Positions 45,389-55,683 of a stretch of 64,000 bases of DNA are shown piece after piece. The notes beneath the pieces were generated by a model, which searched no databases, was not told where the DNA came from, and worked only from the letters and a program-made list of their open reading frames with translations. Made by a program: the position numbers and the translations under genes. How positions within the stretch are numbered: position 1 is the stretch's first letter; each line of letters starts with the position of its first letter. Location of the stretch: positions 3,348,001-3,412,000 of the forward strand of contig NZ_CP017114.1 of NCBI RefSeq assembly GCF_001720485.1, written 5' to 3'. The stretch is from Cobetia marina (GTDB lineage Bacteria > Pseudomonadota > Gammaproteobacteria > Pseudomonadales > Halomonadaceae).

Positions 45389-46264
45389 ATGGCCCATTTC
45401 AATCGACATCCCTTCACGCCATGGATCCTGCTGGCCCCCCAGCTGATCATCGTCGGCGTGTTCTTCTTCTGGCCGGCCCTGCAGGCCATCGAACAGGCTT
45501 TCTATATCGAGGATGCCTTCGGGCTTTCACGTGAATTTGCCGGACTTGCCAACTTCCTCGCGGTCCTCGGCGAAGCGGAATATCTGGAAACCCTGTGGAC
45601 GACGGTCTACTTCTCCTTTGCCGTCGCCTTCGGCGCCATGGCACTCGCCCTTGGGCTGGCCGTGCTGGCAGACCGCGTGCTGCGTGGCGCCAGCACCTAC
45701 AAGACCTTCCTCATCTGGCCCTATGCCGTCGCGCCTGCCGTGGCCGGCGTCCTGTGGCTGTTCCTGTTCGACCCGACGCTCGGCATCCTGCCGGAACTGC
45801 TGTCCGCCATCGGCATCGACTGGAATCACAACCTCAACGGCAACCAGGCCATGCTGCTGGTGGTACTGGCCTCGATCTGGAAACAGATGAGCTACAACTT
45901 CGTGTTCTTCCTCGCAGGTCTCCAGGCGATCCCCAAGAGCCTGCTGGAAGCGGCCGCCATGGATCGCGCCGGCCCCTGGCGACGTTTCTGGACCATCACC
46001 TTCCCGCTGCTCTCCCCGACCAGTTTCTTTCTGCTGGTGATGAACGTGGTCTACGCCTTCTTCGAGACCTTCGGCACCATCGATGCCACCACCTCGGGTG
46101 GTCCGGGCGGCTCGACGCGCACCCTGGTCTACAAGGTGTATGAAGACGGTTTCGTCGGTCAGGATCTGGGGTCGAGTGCCGCCCAGTCGGTGTTGTTGAT
46201 GGTCATCGTCGGTGTGCTGACGCTGATCCAGTTCAAGTATGTCGAGAAGAAGGTGCAGTACTGA
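45389..46264 (+). CDS. ugpA: Glycerol-3-phosphate ABC transporter permease UgpA
   Basis: A 291-residue inner-membrane permease with about six spans. It resembles E. coli UgpA throughout: [38 protein letters not shown], and the EAA loop [22 protein letters not shown], ending [10 protein letters not shown]. The start [11 protein letters not shown] is chosen by family alignment; the ribosome site is weak. Its stop overlaps the ugpE start (TGATG). Confidence 0.94.
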   Translation: MAHFNRHPFTPWILLAPQLIIVGVFFFWPALQAIEQAFYIEDAFGLSREFAGLANFLAVLGEAEYLETLWTTVYFSFAVAFGAMALALGLAVLADRVLRGASTYKTFLIWPYAVAPAVAGVLWLFLFDPTLGILPELLSAIGIDWNHNLNGNQAMLLVVLASIWKQMSYNFVFFLAGLQAIPKSLLEAAAMDRAGPWRRFWTITFPLLSPTSFFLLVMNVVYAFFETFGTIDATTSGGPGGSTRTLVYKVYEDGFVGQDLGSSAAQSVLLMVIVGVLTLIQFKYVEKKVQY

Positions 46265-47109
46265 TGCGCTACAACCGTCCCGGGCTTGATATCGCAAGCC
46301 ATGCGCTCTTGATCGTCGGCTGCGCGCTGTTCTTCCTGCCGGTGTGGATCGCCTTCAGCGCCAGCACCCACGAGATGGGCGACCTCTACTCCAACGTCGC
46401 CCCCGTCTGGATAGGCGAGGCAGGATTCGACAACTACCGCCACCTGCTGGAAGACCCCGTCAGCAGTCTCGGCGCCGACGTGATGACCTTGCTGTTCAAT
46501 TCGATGCTGATGGCACTGGGCATCGCCATCGGCAAGATCATCATCTCGGTACTGGCGGCCTATGCGATCGTGTTCTTCGAGTTCCGCTTCCGCAAGCTGT
46601 GCTTCTGGCTGATCTTCATCACCCTGATGTTGCCGGTGGAGGTGCGCATCCTGCCGACCTTCAAGGTGGTGGCCGACCTCAACATGCTGGACAGCTATGC
46701 AGGCCTGATCCTGCCGCTGATCGCCAGCGCTACCGCGACCTTCCTGCTGCGCCAGTTCTATCTGACCATCCCGGCCGAACTGGTCGAGGCGGCACGCATC
46801 GATGGCGCCGGGCCGTGGCGCTTCCTCAAGGACATTCTGCTGCCGCTGTCGAAGACCAACATCGCGGCACTGTTCGTGATCATGTTCATCTACGGCTGGA
46901 ATCAGTACCTGTGGCCGCTGCTGATCACCACGGATGCCGACTACCTGACCATCGTCGTCAGCCTCAAGCGCATGTTGACCACCGGCGACGGCCTGGTGCC
47001 GTGGCAGGACGTCACCGCCACCACGCTGCTGGCCATGGGGCCGCCGGTGCTGGTGATCCTGTTCATGCAGCGCTACTTCATCAAGGGGCTGGTGGACAGC
47101 GAGAAGTGA
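46264..47109 (+). CDS. ugpE: Glycerol-3-phosphate ABC transporter permease UgpE
   Basis: A 281-residue partner permease of UgpA. Hydrophobic spans begin with SHALLIVGCALFFLPVWIAF; the EAA loop is LVEAARIDGAGPWRFLKDILLP; the C-terminus reads FMQRYFIKGLVDSEK. The start overlaps the ugpA stop by one base, a coupled arrangement. Confidence 0.95.
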   Translation: MRYNRPGLDIASHALLIVGCALFFLPVWIAFSASTHEMGDLYSNVAPVWIGEAGFDNYRHLLEDPVSSLGADVMTLLFNSMLMALGIAIGKIIISVLAAYAIVFFEFRFRKLCFWLIFITLMLPVEVRILPTFKVVADLNMLDSYAGLILPLIASATATFLLRQFYLTIPAELVEAARIDGAGPWRFLKDILLPLSKTNIAALFVIMFIYGWNQYLWPLLITTDADYLTIVVSLKRMLTTGDGLVPWQDVTATTLLAMGPPVLVILFMQRYFIKGLVDSEK

Positions 47110-47240
47110 CCTCCTCTCGCCCCGGCACCTCGTGATTCGCGCTCCTTTTACCTGACGCCTTGCGCCCGGCCACCTGATTCCGTTCCGCCGTGATGGGCCG
47201 CTCTCACGCCTGTCACGGCACCGCTTTGGATATTCATCTC

Positions 47241-48350
47241 ATGGCAACACTGACACTCAAGCAGCTCAAGAAGCAGTACCCCAATGGCTACCAGGCCCTG
47301 CACGGCATCGACCTGGAGTTCGGTGAGGGCGAGCTGATCGTCATCGTCGGCCCTTCCGGGTGCGGCAAGTCCACCCTGCTGCGCACCCTGGCGGGGCTCG
47401 AGGATATCTCCGAAGGCGACCTGGAGATCAACGGCAAGCGCGTCAATGACCTGGAGCCCGCCGAGCGCGATATCGCGATGGTGTTCCAGAACTATGCGCT
47501 CTACCCGCACATGAGCGTGTTCGACAACATGGCCTACGGCCTCAGGAACCGTCGCACGCCCAAGGACGAGATCCAGCATCGCGTCAGCGAGGCCGCCGAA
47601 CTGCTGGGCCTGACCGAGCTGCTCGATCGTCGTCCCAAGCAGCTCTCCGGCGGCCAGCGTCAGCGCGTCGCCATGGGGCGCGCCATCGTGCGCAAGCCGC
47701 AGGTCTTCCTGTTCGATGAGCCGCTCTCGAATCTCGATGCCAAGCTGCGCGTGCAGATGCGCCTCGAGATCCGCCGTCTGCAAAAACGCCTCAAGGTCAC
47801 CTCCGTCTATGTCACCCATGACCAGACCGAGGCCATGACCCTGGCAGACCGCCTGGTGGTGATGAATGGCGGCCACGTCGAACAGTTCGGCACGCCGATG
47901 GCGCTCTATGACCGACCCGCCAGCCAGTTCGTCGCCGGCTTCATCGGCTCGCCTGCCATGAACTTCCTGAGCGCCACCCGTACGGAGGCAGGCCTCTCGC
48001 TGCCCTGCGGCGCGCGCCTGGCATTGCGACCGGCGGCCAGAGAACACGAGGCGACTCCCATGGACGCCGCACTGACGTTGGGCATCCGCCCGGAACATCT
48101 CGAGGTTCTGCAGCCGGACAGCCCGCTGCCACCGGGTGCCGCGGAGCTTGTGGCCCGCATCGAGCTGGTCGAGCCACTGGGCGCGGACACCCTGGCGTAC
48201 TGCCGACTGGACGGCCAGGCGGAGCCGCTGGTGGTGAGACTGGACGGCGAGCACGCCGTCGCCGAGGAGCAATGCCTGCGCCTGGCCATTCCGCCCGCAC
48301 GCGCGCATCTGTTCGGTGCGGATGGCAAGCGCCTGGCAACTCACGAGTGA
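47241..48350 (+). CDS. ugpC: Glycerol-3-phosphate ABC transporter ATP-binding protein UgpC
   Basis: A 369-residue ABC ATPase. Walker [10 protein letters not shown], signature [15 protein letters not shown], Walker [13 protein letters not shown] and H-loop [11 protein letters not shown]; a C-terminal OB/TOBE domain begins around [12 protein letters not shown]. The start [11 protein letters not shown] is the family start; the longer frame adds 17 residues. It energises UgpAE. Confidence 0.95.
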   Translation: MATLTLKQLKKQYPNGYQALHGIDLEFGEGELIVIVGPSGCGKSTLLRTLAGLEDISEGDLEINGKRVNDLEPAERDIAMVFQNYALYPHMSVFDNMAYGLRNRRTPKDEIQHRVSEAAELLGLTELLDRRPKQLSGGQRQRVAMGRAIVRKPQVFLFDEPLSNLDAKLRVQMRLEIRRLQKRLKVTSVYVTHDQTEAMTLADRLVVMNGGHVEQFGTPMALYDRPASQFVAGFIGSPAMNFLSATRTEAGLSLPCGARLALRPAAREHEATPMDAALTLGIRPEHLEVLQPDSPLPPGAAELVARIELVEPLGADTLAYCRLDGQAEPLVVRLDGEHAVAEEQCLRLAIPPARAHLFGADGKRLATHE

Positions 48351-48542
48351 TGGAGCACCTGGCCTGCGCACGAGTCGCCACAACGAAACCTGCAGCAGGG
48401 CCTGGAGCGGAACCTGTCGCGAAAGGCACATGCACACAAAAGTGATTGCCCCCGTAGCGTCATCATCGGATGGTAACAAGGACACGCCGGGTGCTCGTCC
48501 TGACGCGTCGAGCCTGACACCATCCACCAACGAGGTTCATCG

Positions 48543-49334
48543 ATGTCATCATCTTTCTCCCACGGCACATCGCTTGCATTGCCAATGGCCATCGCTCACC
48601 GCGGGTTGTCCGCCTATGCACCGGAAAACACGCTCAGCGCCATCCGCGCCGCCCATGAGGCCGGCCACCAATGGGTGGAGCTGGATGTCCAGCTGCTCAA
48701 GGATGGCACTCCTGTCATCTGGCACGATGCCAGCGTCAATCGTTGCTCCGATGGGCGTGGGCGGCTGAGAAACCTGGATCTGGCAGCGGCTCGGGCGCTG
48801 GATGTGGGCAGCTGGTTCAGTGCCCGCTTTGCCGGGGAACGCATGGCGACACTCGAGGAAGCCCTGGCATTGATCGCCTCGCTGGGCATGGGGCTCAATC
48901 TCGAGCTCAAGCTGAGTCCGGGGCACGACACTCGAGCACTGGTCGAGAAAGTCGTGCCCCTGGCGGTCGAGGCGCTGCCCGTCGGGCGGCTGATTCTCTC
49001 GTCATTCGACCCGCAAGCCCTGCGCATGAGCCGGGAACGTGACGGCAAGGTGCTGATCGGGCTGCTCTACGACGCCATTCCTGACGACTGGGAGGCATTG
49101 GCCGAGGACGTGAAGGCAGTCACCGTACATGCGGACTGGCGTGCACTGACACGTGTCGCGGCGAGTCGCGTCACGGCCACCCAGCGCAAGCTGCTCTGCT
49201 ACACGCCCAACGATGCCGCGGCCTTCTCCCCTCGCTGGGCCTGGGGGGTCAGTGCCGTCATCAGCGATGACCCCGGTATCTTCTCCGAGCAGGACCTTGC
49301 GCAGTCTCCCTGTACCGAACGCACCTTGTCGTGA
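48543..49334 (+). CDS. ugpQ: Glycerophosphodiester phosphodiesterase UgpQ
   Basis: A 263-residue cytoplasmic GDPD that hydrolyses imported glycerophosphodiesters to glycerol-3-phosphate and an alcohol. The catalytic HRG motif is IAHRGLSAYAPENT, followed by ELDVQLLKDGTPVIWHD with metal-binding Glu, Asp and His. GAGG lies before the ATG. Glycerophosphocholine would yield choline, linking this operon to betaine synthesis upstream; that link is inference. Confidence 0.93.
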   Translation: MSSSFSHGTSLALPMAIAHRGLSAYAPENTLSAIRAAHEAGHQWVELDVQLLKDGTPVIWHDASVNRCSDGRGRLRNLDLAAARALDVGSWFSARFAGERMATLEEALALIASLGMGLNLELKLSPGHDTRALVEKVVPLAVEALPVGRLILSSFDPQALRMSRERDGKVLIGLLYDAIPDDWEALAEDVKAVTVHADWRALTRVAASRVTATQRKLLCYTPNDAAAFSPRWAWGVSAVISDDPGIFSEQDLAQSPCTERTLS

Positions 49335-49341
49335 GATCGCC

Positions 49342-50127
49342 ATGAGCCAGTCACTGGAGACATTGAGCCCGCGCCAGCTGCGCATTCTCGAGCGCCTGGC
49401 GCGAGACGGCCAGTTGAGCGTCGAGCCGCTGGCCGTGGACTTCGAGGTCACACCGCAGACCATACGCCGCGATCTCGGCGTGCTGTGTGATCTCGGACTG
49501 GCGCGACGGCGTCATGGCGGCATCGAACGTCCGCTGGGTGGACACAATCTGGGCCACACCCAGCGCAGCATGCTGGCGAGACCGGCCAAGCAGGCCATGG
49601 CGGCCCAGGTCGTCGCCGAGATACCCGATGGCGCCTCGCTGGCACTGGGAATCGGCACCAGCGTGGTGGCTGTCGCCGAGGCACTGATCGCCCGGCGCGG
49701 CCTGCGCGTGATCACCAACAACCTGCAGGTGGCACAAGCGCTTTCCAGCCACCCGGATGTCAGCGTGCAGCTTGCCGAGGGCCAGCTTCGCCCTCGGGAT
49801 CTCGATGTGGTCGGCAGCGCCACCGTGGCCTTCTTCACCCGGCATCAGGTGGACATCGCCGTGCTGGGATGTGGCGGGCTGGATGCCGAGGGGCTGCTGG
49901 ATTTCGACCCTGAAGAGGCCGCCGTCAGTCGCGCCCTGCTCAGGCATGCCAGACGCCGCATCCTGGTCACCGATGCCAGCAAGTGGGGGCGTGCCGCCAT
50001 GTGCCGGATCGGCCCGCTCACCGATATCGATCTGCTGATCACCGACAGCCCCCCACACGCCAGCGAGCACCAGATGGCGTTGACCGAGGCGGAGGCTCAC
50101 TCACTGCAGGTGATGTACCGCCAATGA
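49342..50127 (+). CDS. glpR: DeoR-family regulator, GlpR-like
   Basis: A 261-residue DeoR-type repressor. The N-terminal HTH is RQLRILERLARDGQLSVEPLAVDFEVTPQTIRRDL in two parts; the sugar-phosphate sensor domain includes LGIGTSVVAVAEALIAR, NNLQVAQAL and DFDPEEAAVSRALL, then VTDASKWGR. This is typical of GlpR, whose ligand is glycerol-3-phosphate. It begins seven bases after ugpQ, so it belongs to the operon. No glpD/glpK genes are nearby, so its target may be this operon. Confidence 0.82.
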   Translation: MSQSLETLSPRQLRILERLARDGQLSVEPLAVDFEVTPQTIRRDLGVLCDLGLARRRHGGIERPLGGHNLGHTQRSMLARPAKQAMAAQVVAEIPDGASLALGIGTSVVAVAEALIARRGLRVITNNLQVAQALSSHPDVSVQLAEGQLRPRDLDVVGSATVAFFTRHQVDIAVLGCGGLDAEGLLDFDPEEAAVSRALLRHARRRILVTDASKWGRAAMCRIGPLTDIDLLITDSPPHASEHQMALTEAEAHSLQVMYRQ

Positions 50128-50182
50128 ATCACTCAGCCCCCGCCCCTGTGGCCCACCGCTCACGAGGATGATCGGAATCACC

Positions 50183-50992
50183 ATGCAAGCCTTCGCTCAC
50201 TGCCCAGCCACCACCCTGTCCGGCATTCGCTACCTGCTGACCGACATCGATGACACCCTCACCCGGGAAGGGCGACTCGATGCCTCGACATTGGCGGCAC
50301 TCGAGCGCCTGGAGGCAGCCGGCATCAAGGTCATTCCGGTCACGGGCGGCTGTGCCGGCTGGTGCGATCATATCGCCAGGGCCTGGCCAGTGGCCGCCGT
50401 GATCGGGGAGAACGGCGCCTTCGCCTTTCAGCGCCAGGGGCAGCGGATACTCACGACCTGGTGGGAGGACGAAGCACGTCTTCGCGCGCGTCAACGCCAT
50501 GTGATGACGGTGGCGCGCCAGCTGCTGCTCAACCATCCCCAGGCCGCACTGGCCCAGGACCAGCCCTTCCGCTACGCGGATGTCGCGGTGGACCACTGTC
50601 AGGCCGTCAGCCCGCTGTCGCAGGCACAGATCCACGCCATCATCGCCGGCTTCACGGCCGCCGGCATTCAGGCGCGTGCCAGCTCCATCCATATCAATGC
50701 CTGGCAGGGTGACTTCGACAAGGCACGCATGGCCGTGCGTGTCCTGACCGAGACCTTCGGACTGGACCGCATGCAACTGGAACAGGAGGTGATGTACGTC
50801 GGCGATGCCCCCAATGACGCGCCGATGTTCGCTACCTTCCGGCATACCGTGGGCGTCGCCAATATCCTCAAGCATCGTGCAGCGCTGGGCTGGGAGCCCG
50901 CCTGGCTGACCCGCCACGGTCATGGCGCCGGGGTCGAGGAAATCGCCGATGCCCTGCTCGGGTCACATGCAGCCATCGACAGCGGACACTGA
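50183..50992 (+). CDS. HAD-IIB-type phosphatase in the ugp operon
   Basis: A 269-residue haloacid dehalogenase superfamily hydrolase with the nucleophile motif LTDIDDTLTREGR, motif II in VIPVTGGC, a cap domain, a Lys in GDFDKARM, and motif IV MYVGDAPNDAPMF, the layout of Cof/sucrose-phosphatase-like enzymes. The start with GGAA at eight bases is preferred over an ATG five codons earlier that lacks spacing. It is the last gene after glpR, and its substrate is unknown; a glycerol-phosphate or phosphoglycolate-like compound is plausible from context. Confidence 0.8.
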   Translation: MQAFAHCPATTLSGIRYLLTDIDDTLTREGRLDASTLAALERLEAAGIKVIPVTGGCAGWCDHIARAWPVAAVIGENGAFAFQRQGQRILTTWWEDEARLRARQRHVMTVARQLLLNHPQAALAQDQPFRYADVAVDHCQAVSPLSQAQIHAIIAGFTAAGIQARASSIHINAWQGDFDKARMAVRVLTETFGLDRMQLEQEVMYVGDAPNDAPMFATFRHTVGVANILKHRAALGWEPAWLTRHGHGAGVEEIADALLGSHAAIDSGH

Positions 50993-51002
50993 GACTGCCG
51001 AG

Positions 51003-51090
51003 CGGCTGCACTTGTCGTACTGAGCCTGCCAGACCGAGTCCTTCGAGCTGAGCCCGTCGAACTGTGCCCGTCGGACTGAGCTCACCAAGC
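51003..51090. repeat. Degenerate tandem repeat of about 14 bases
   Basis: About five imperfect copies of a TCGNACTGAGCCCG-like unit (for example TCGTACTGAGCCTG, TCGAGCTGAGCCCG, TCGAACTGTGCCCG, TCGGACTGAGCTC). It lies in the tail after the HAD gene, before the terminator. In reverse complement it reads GTTCGACGGGCTCAGCTCGA. Confidence 0.6.
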
Positions 51091-51107
51091 TTGACCTGAC
51101 GACATGA

Positions 51108-51141
51108 AAAAGCCCGCCTCGGCATTCCGAGACGGGCTTTT
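51108..51141. terminator. Bidirectional terminator between the ugp operon and trpC
   Basis: Arms AAAAGCCCG-C-CTCGG and CCGAG-A-CGGGCTTTT (one mismatch) around CATT. A T4 run sits on each side for the two convergent operons. Confidence 0.9.
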
Positions 51142-51181
51142 GTTATCTGAAAGATAACAATATCAACAAAGAACAGACTGC

Positions 51182-52009
51182 CTACTGTGGAAAGAACAGC
51201 CCACGCAAGCCTTCACCCGGGTCTTCGAAGCGCATGAAGGCCTCGCCCACCAGGAAGCCGTGGACACCACGGTCACGCATCTTCGCCACATTTTCACGGG
51301 TGTGGATACCTGATTCGGTCACGACGCGCACTCCCGATGGCATGTCGGTCAACAGGTCCAGCGTCGTCTCCAGTGAGGTCTCGAAGCTACGCAGATCACG
51401 GTTGTTGATTCCGACCAGCTCGATCCCCAGCGCCAGCGCACGCTTGAGCTCCTCGCCATCATGCACCTCGACCAGCACATCCATGCCCAGCTCTCGCGCC
51501 TGATCATGCAGAGCACTCAGGCGTGCATCGTCCAGTGCCGCGACGATCAGCAGAATGCAGTCGGCACCGATGGCACGCGCCTCGAGCACCTGATAGGGAT
51601 GAATGATGAAGTCCTTGCGGATCACCGGGATCGAGACGGCGTCGCGCGCCTCGATCATGAAGTCCTCATGCCCCTGGAAGAAGTCGGCATCGGTCAGCAC
51701 CGACAGGCAGGCAGCGCCGGCCTGCTCATATGCCACGGCGATCTCGGCCGGCGCGAAGTCTTCACGGATCACGCCCTTGGAGGGAGAGGCCTTCTTCACC
51801 TCGGCGATGATGGCCGGCTCACCGCGATCGATACGAGATGTCAGCGCCTTGATGAAACCACGCGGCGCACTCTGCTTCTCGATCAGCGTCTGAAGATCCG
51901 CCTCGCCCACCGCCGCACTGCGCTCGGCGATCTCCTCTTCCTTGCGCGCCAGAATTCTGGCCAGGATGGTCGGCAGCGCCTTGTCAGTCGTCTGTTGCTC
52001 GGTACTCAT
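51182..52009 (-). CDS. trpC: Indole-3-glycerol phosphate synthase
   Basis: A 275-residue TIM-barrel enzyme of tryptophan synthesis, not fused to TrpF. Motifs: [46 protein letters not shown] and [17 protein letters not shown] precedes the ATG. Its start overlaps the trpD stop by one base. It is last in trpGDC, with trpF, trpB and trpA elsewhere. Confidence 0.97.
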   Translation of the reverse strand: MSTEQQTTDKALPTILARILARKEEEIAERSAAVGEADLQTLIEKQSAPRGFIKALTSRIDRGEPAIIAEVKKASPSKGVIREDFAPAEIAVAYEQAGAACLSVLTDADFFQGHEDFMIEARDAVSIPVIRKDFIIHPYQVLEARAIGADCILLIVAALDDARLSALHDQARELGMDVLVEVHDGEELKRALALGIELVGINNRDLRSFETSLETTLDLLTDMPSGVRVVTESGIHTRENVAKMRDRGVHGFLVGEAFMRFEDPGEGLRGLFFPQ

Positions 52010-53055
52010 CAGCGGGTCGCTCCTTCATCATTGACCTGGGCGTAGACACGGGTGAAATCGGCAAGCTCCTTCATCTTCTCGAAGGGCAGCTTGCTGGCCT
52101 GCACGTCCTCGGCAATATTGACGCCTTCCTTGAGACTGTCTGCGATACCGGCCACGTACAGGGCCGCGCCGGCATTGAGCGCCACGATATCGCTGGCCGG
52201 CCCCTCGTCTCCGCGCAGCGCCTGCTGCACCAGCTTCAAACTGTCGGCAGACGTCGCGACTGCCAGCGAATCCAGCGACTGGCGCGCGATACCGAAGTCT
52301 TCCGGCGCGATGCGGTATTCGCGGATCTCGCCATCCTTGAGCTCATTGACCAAGGTCGGCGCCGCCAGCGAGATCTCGTCCAGACCGTCATCGCTGTGCA
52401 CCACCAGCACATGCTCGGCCCCGAGACGCTTGAGCACCTCGGCCATCAGCGGCACCAGCGCGGGGTCATACACGCCGAGCACCTGACGGGTAGCGCCAGC
52501 CGGATTGGTCAGCGGACCCAGGATGTTGAACATGGTGCGCACCCCCATCTCGCGACGCGGACCGATCACGTGCTTCATGGCAGCATGATGATTGGGCGCG
52601 AACATGAAGCCGACCCCGATATCATCGATGCAGCGCGCGACCTGTTCGGCATTCAGCGCCAGATGGATGCCAGCCGATTCGAGCAGATCCGCACTGCCGG
52701 ACGACGAGGAGACACTGCGGTTGCCATGCTTGGCCACATGCCCACCGGCGGCGGCCACGACGAAACTTGCGGCAGTGGACACATTGAACAGATTGGCCCC
52801 ATCTCCGCCGGTACCCACGATGTCCACCGCATCGGTGGCGCGCACCGTGACTCGCGTCATCAATTCACGCATCACCTGCGCGGCAGCGGCCAGCTCATCG
52901 ACAGTCTCGCCTTTCATCGACAGGGCCATCAACAGCGCCCCTATCTGCGCCTGGGTTGCCTCGCCGGTCATGATGGCCGTCATGACCGCATGAGTGTCGT
53001 CGTAGCTCAGGTGCTGGCGGCGCATCACGGCGCCAATCGCCTCACGCATCTGCAT
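52009..53055 (-). CDS. trpD: Anthranilate phosphoribosyltransferase
   Basis: A 348-residue enzyme joining anthranilate and PRPP. The PRPP-binding motif is [40 protein letters not shown] follows. A Met two codons in is an alternative start. It is 75 bases after trpG and overlaps trpC, so the three genes form one transcript. Confidence 0.97.
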   Translation of the reverse strand: MQMREAIGAVMRRQHLSYDDTHAVMTAIMTGEATQAQIGALLMALSMKGETVDELAAAAQVMRELMTRVTVRATDAVDIVGTGGDGANLFNVSTAASFVVAAAGGHVAKHGNRSVSSSSGSADLLESAGIHLALNAEQVARCIDDIGVGFMFAPNHHAAMKHVIGPRREMGVRTMFNILGPLTNPAGATRQVLGVYDPALVPLMAEVLKRLGAEHVLVVHSDDGLDEISLAAPTLVNELKDGEIREYRIAPEDFGIARQSLDSLAVATSADSLKLVQQALRGDEGPASDIVALNAGAALYVAGIADSLKEGVNIAEDVQASKLPFEKMKELADFTRVYAQVNDEGATR

Positions 53056-53130
53056 GTTGTGTCTCCGCAGACGCCAGCCTCGGCGGCTGACGCATGAAAA
53101 TGAAATATGACTCTTGCGATCTGCATCCGC

Positions 53131-53766
53131 TCAAGCGGCTTTCTCGACCTCGCCGCGACGCAGGAAGTTAGCCAGAAGCTCATGACCCTGCAATGTGAGG
53201 ATCGACTCGGGGTGGAACTGCACACCCTCGACATCAAGCTCGCGATGGCGCAGCCCCATGATCAGCTGCGGGGTGACATCGTCATCTCCCGTCCAGCTGG
53301 TGACGACAAGACACTCAGGCAGGCTGTCGCGCTCGACGACCAGCGAGTGATAACGCGTGACTTCCAGCGGCTCGGCCAACGCCCTGAAGACGCCACTGTT
53401 GTCGTGATGGACGGCGGAGGTCTTGCCATGCATCACCTGAGGGGCACGCACCACCTTGCCACCGTAGACCTGACCGATGGCCTGATGGCCGAGACAGACC
53501 CCCAGGATCGGCAGCTTGCCGGCAAAGTGACGGATGACGTCCAGGGTAATCCCGGCCTCATTGGGCGTGCACGGCCCTGGCCCCAACACCAGATGCGTGG
53601 CACCGAGCACCTCGATCTGCTCGAGCGTGATGGCGTCATTGCGCACGGTCAGCACTTCGGCCCCAAGCTCGCTCAGATACTGGACGATGTTGTAGGTGAA
53701 GCTGTCAAAGTTGTCGATCATCAGCACGCGTGGCGCGCTGGCGTCCTGCGAAGTGAATGCCTGCAT
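53131..53766 (-). CDS. trpG: Anthranilate synthase component II (glutamine amidotransferase)
   Basis: A 211-residue subunit supplying ammonia to TrpE. It contains [17 protein letters not shown], the oxyanion strand [12 protein letters not shown], the nucleophile [11 protein letters not shown] and the FHPESI His-Glu pair. The chosen ATG adds 15 residues before the usual [11 protein letters not shown] start (Met at codon 16); either is possible. It is the first gene behind the trpL attenuator. It may also serve PabB. Confidence 0.94.
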   Translation of the reverse strand: MQAFTSQDASAPRVLMIDNFDSFTYNIVQYLSELGAEVLTVRNDAITLEQIEVLGATHLVLGPGPCTPNEAGITLDVIRHFAGKLPILGVCLGHQAIGQVYGGKVVRAPQVMHGKTSAVHHDNSGVFRALAEPLEVTRYHSLVVERDSLPECLVVTSWTGDDDVTPQLIMGLRHRELDVEGVQFHPESILTLQGHELLANFLRRGEVEKAA

Positions 53767-53852
53767 GGTCAGTGTCCATTCTCGGGAGCGGATCCGTGCC
53801 GTGATTCACCGGCCTGCCCGCCCTCCTTTGGTGTCGTTCCCGCCGTCCAGCA

Positions 53853-53881
53853 ACAAAAATGCCGCCCTGGTCGGCGGCATT
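53853..53881 (-). terminator. trpGDC attenuator terminator
   Basis: On the minus strand AATGCCGCC-GACCAG-GGCGGCATT followed by T5. It lies between the leader peptide and trpG. A competing antiterminator can form because a leader segment GGGGCGGC (53920-53927) pairs with the terminator's 5' arm GCCGCC; GCTCC (53935-53939), next to the Trp codons, can in turn pair with GGGGC (53923-53927). Confidence 0.85.
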
Positions 53882-53931
53882 CTTCTGGTCGTACGTCCTC
53901 GAACTTCAGACATGCGAAAGCCGCCCCGTTG

Positions 53932-53982
53932 TCAGGAGCGCCACCACTGCTGGTTGAGGTCGTGCGGGTTACGTAGCGTCAT
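53932..53982 (-). CDS. trpL: trp leader peptide with tandem tryptophans
   Basis: A 16-codon frame, MTLRNPHDLNQQWWRS, ends in TGA. Two adjacent Trp codons (53941-53946) lie just before segment 1 of the leader RNA. Stalling there when charged tRNA-Trp is scarce would free the antiterminator and allow trpGDC transcription. The design matches known trp attenuators; a trpGDC attenuator separate from trpE is known in Pseudomonas. No strong ribosome site is visible before the ATG. Confidence 0.87.
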   Translation of the reverse strand: MTLRNPHDLNQQWWRS

Positions 53983-53988
53983 GGGTCA

Positions 53989-54017
53989 ATAGTGCGTTGA
54001 GCCGTTGGGAGTGTCAA
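53989..54017 (-). promoter_or_regulatory. Promoter of trpL-trpGDC
   Basis: On the minus strand a perfect TTGACA (54012-54017), 17 bases, then CACTAT (53989-53994). It leaves only a few bases before the leader ATG, so the true start may differ or the -10 may be different. Confidence 0.45.
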
Positions 54018-54088
54018 TCACATGCGACATTGCAGGGAGCGGCCCCGCAAGGCCGCCGGGCCACTCCCTGTCGTGCATGGCGCGGCAT

Positions 54089-55579
54089 TCAGTCCAGGTT
54101 GTCCAGGCCACGCTCCGCCATCGCCACGGCACGGAACAGCGCACGCCCCTTGTTGAGGGTCTCGTCCCACTCGGACTGCGGGACGGAATCCGCGACCACC
54201 CCGGCACCGGCCTGGACGTGAAGCACCTGATCCTTGAGCACGGCGGTACGGATCGCGATCGCGGTATCCATGTTGCCGTGCCAGGAGAGATAGCCCACCG
54301 CCCCCGAGTAGATGCCACGCTTGACCGGCTCCAGCTCGTCGATGATCTCCATGGCGCGAATCTTCGGCGCGCCGGACAGCGTGCCCGCCGGGAAGGTGGC
54401 ACGCAGCACGTCCATCGGCCCCAGCCCTTCCTTCAGCTTGCCGGTGACGTTGGAGACGATGTGCATGACGTGGGAGTAGCGTTCCACCACCATCTGGTCC
54501 GTCACCTTGACGCTACCGGTCTGACTGATGCGCCCGGCATCGTTGCGGCCCAGGTCGATCAGCATCAGGTGCTCGGCGATTTCCTTGGGGTCCGAGAGCA
54601 GATCCTTCTCGAGCGCCAGATCCTCCTCTTCGGTGGCACCGCGTACGCGCGTCCCGGCAATGGGACGCACCGCGACTTCACCATCCTCGAGACGCGAGAG
54701 AATCTCGGGCGACGAGCCGATGACGTGATGATCATCCAGATTGAAGAAGAACATGTACGGCGAGGGATTCAGACTGCGCAGCGCACGATAGAGATCCAAC
54801 GGCGCGGCACGGTAGGGAATCGACATGCGCTGGGACGGCACGCACTGCATGACATCACCGGCCAGCACGTATTCCTTGATCTTCTCGACCGCGCCCTTGA
54901 AGCCTTCCTCGGTGAAGCCGGAAGTGAAATCGGTCTCCTGGACCGGATCACCTCCGGTACCGGGGCTGACGGTATTCAGCGTGGCGCTGCGCAGCTGGAT
55001 CTCGAGGCGCTCGAGACGCTCGCAGGCTGCCTCGAAGGCATTGGGTGTCTCGGGGTCGGCATGGGTCAGCAACGTCAGGCGGCCAGAGAGATTGTCGAAG
55101 ATCACCAGCTCGTCGGCCACCATCAACAGGATATCCGGCACGCCCAGCGGGTCCGGCTTCTCGACGCCCCGCAGGCGCGGTTCGATGTAGCGCACGGTGT
55201 CATAGCCGAAGTAGCCGACCAGCCCGCCATTGAAGCGCGGTGCGCCCTCGATGACCGGCACCCGGAAGCGCGTCTGGAACTGCTCGATCCACTCGAGCGG
55301 ATCTTCCACCTCGGTCATGCCGGTCTGCTCGCCATTGACCAGGTGCGCCACGACCTGACCACGCACCTCGATGCGCTCACGGCACGGCAAGCCGATGATC
55401 GAATAGCGCCCCCACTTCTCGCCGCCCTGCACGGACTCCAGCAGGAAGGTCCACGGCATGTCAGCCAGTTTGAGATAGGTGGACAGCGGTGTGTCGAGGT
55501 CCGCCAGCACGTCACGAGTAACGGGAATGCGGTTGTAGCCTGCCTCGGCCAGTTCAGCGAAGTGTTGTGGGGTCATCAT
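54089..55579 (-). CDS. trpE: Anthranilate synthase component I
   Basis: A 496-residue chorismate-utilising enzyme that makes anthranilate with TrpG; feedback inhibited by tryptophan. Near the N-terminus is the [17 protein letters not shown] segment, which holds the Trp-binding LLES-type motif. The catalytic core has [45 protein letters not shown] and [23 protein letters not shown] precedes the ATG. It is 104 bases after gph, with no Trp-rich leader of its own visible. Confidence 0.96.
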   Translation of the reverse strand: MMTPQHFAELAEAGYNRIPVTRDVLADLDTPLSTYLKLADMPWTFLLESVQGGEKWGRYSIIGLPCRERIEVRGQVVAHLVNGEQTGMTEVEDPLEWIEQFQTRFRVPVIEGAPRFNGGLVGYFGYDTVRYIEPRLRGVEKPDPLGVPDILLMVADELVIFDNLSGRLTLLTHADPETPNAFEAACERLERLEIQLRSATLNTVSPGTGGDPVQETDFTSGFTEEGFKGAVEKIKEYVLAGDVMQCVPSQRMSIPYRAAPLDLYRALRSLNPSPYMFFFNLDDHHVIGSSPEILSRLEDGEVAVRPIAGTRVRGATEEEDLALEKDLLSDPKEIAEHLMLIDLGRNDAGRISQTGSVKVTDQMVVERYSHVMHIVSNVTGKLKEGLGPMDVLRATFPAGTLSGAPKIRAMEIIDELEPVKRGIYSGAVGYLSWHGNMDTAIAIRTAVLKDQVLHVQAGAGVVADSVPQSEWDETLNKGRALFRAVAMAERGLDNLD

Positions 55580-55683
55580 GACCTGCAGTTCCTTCCACGG
55601 AGGGGGCGTTGCCGGTACGCGACCGGCTTGTCTGGCGTCAGTCTATCATCGCGTGCCGGTGGCGGCAGCGCTGTCTGGCAGGC

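Noticed and set aside
55580..55683. A second attenuator in front of trpE
   Set aside because: The 104-base gph-trpE gap has no Trp-rich short frame and no terminator with a T run.
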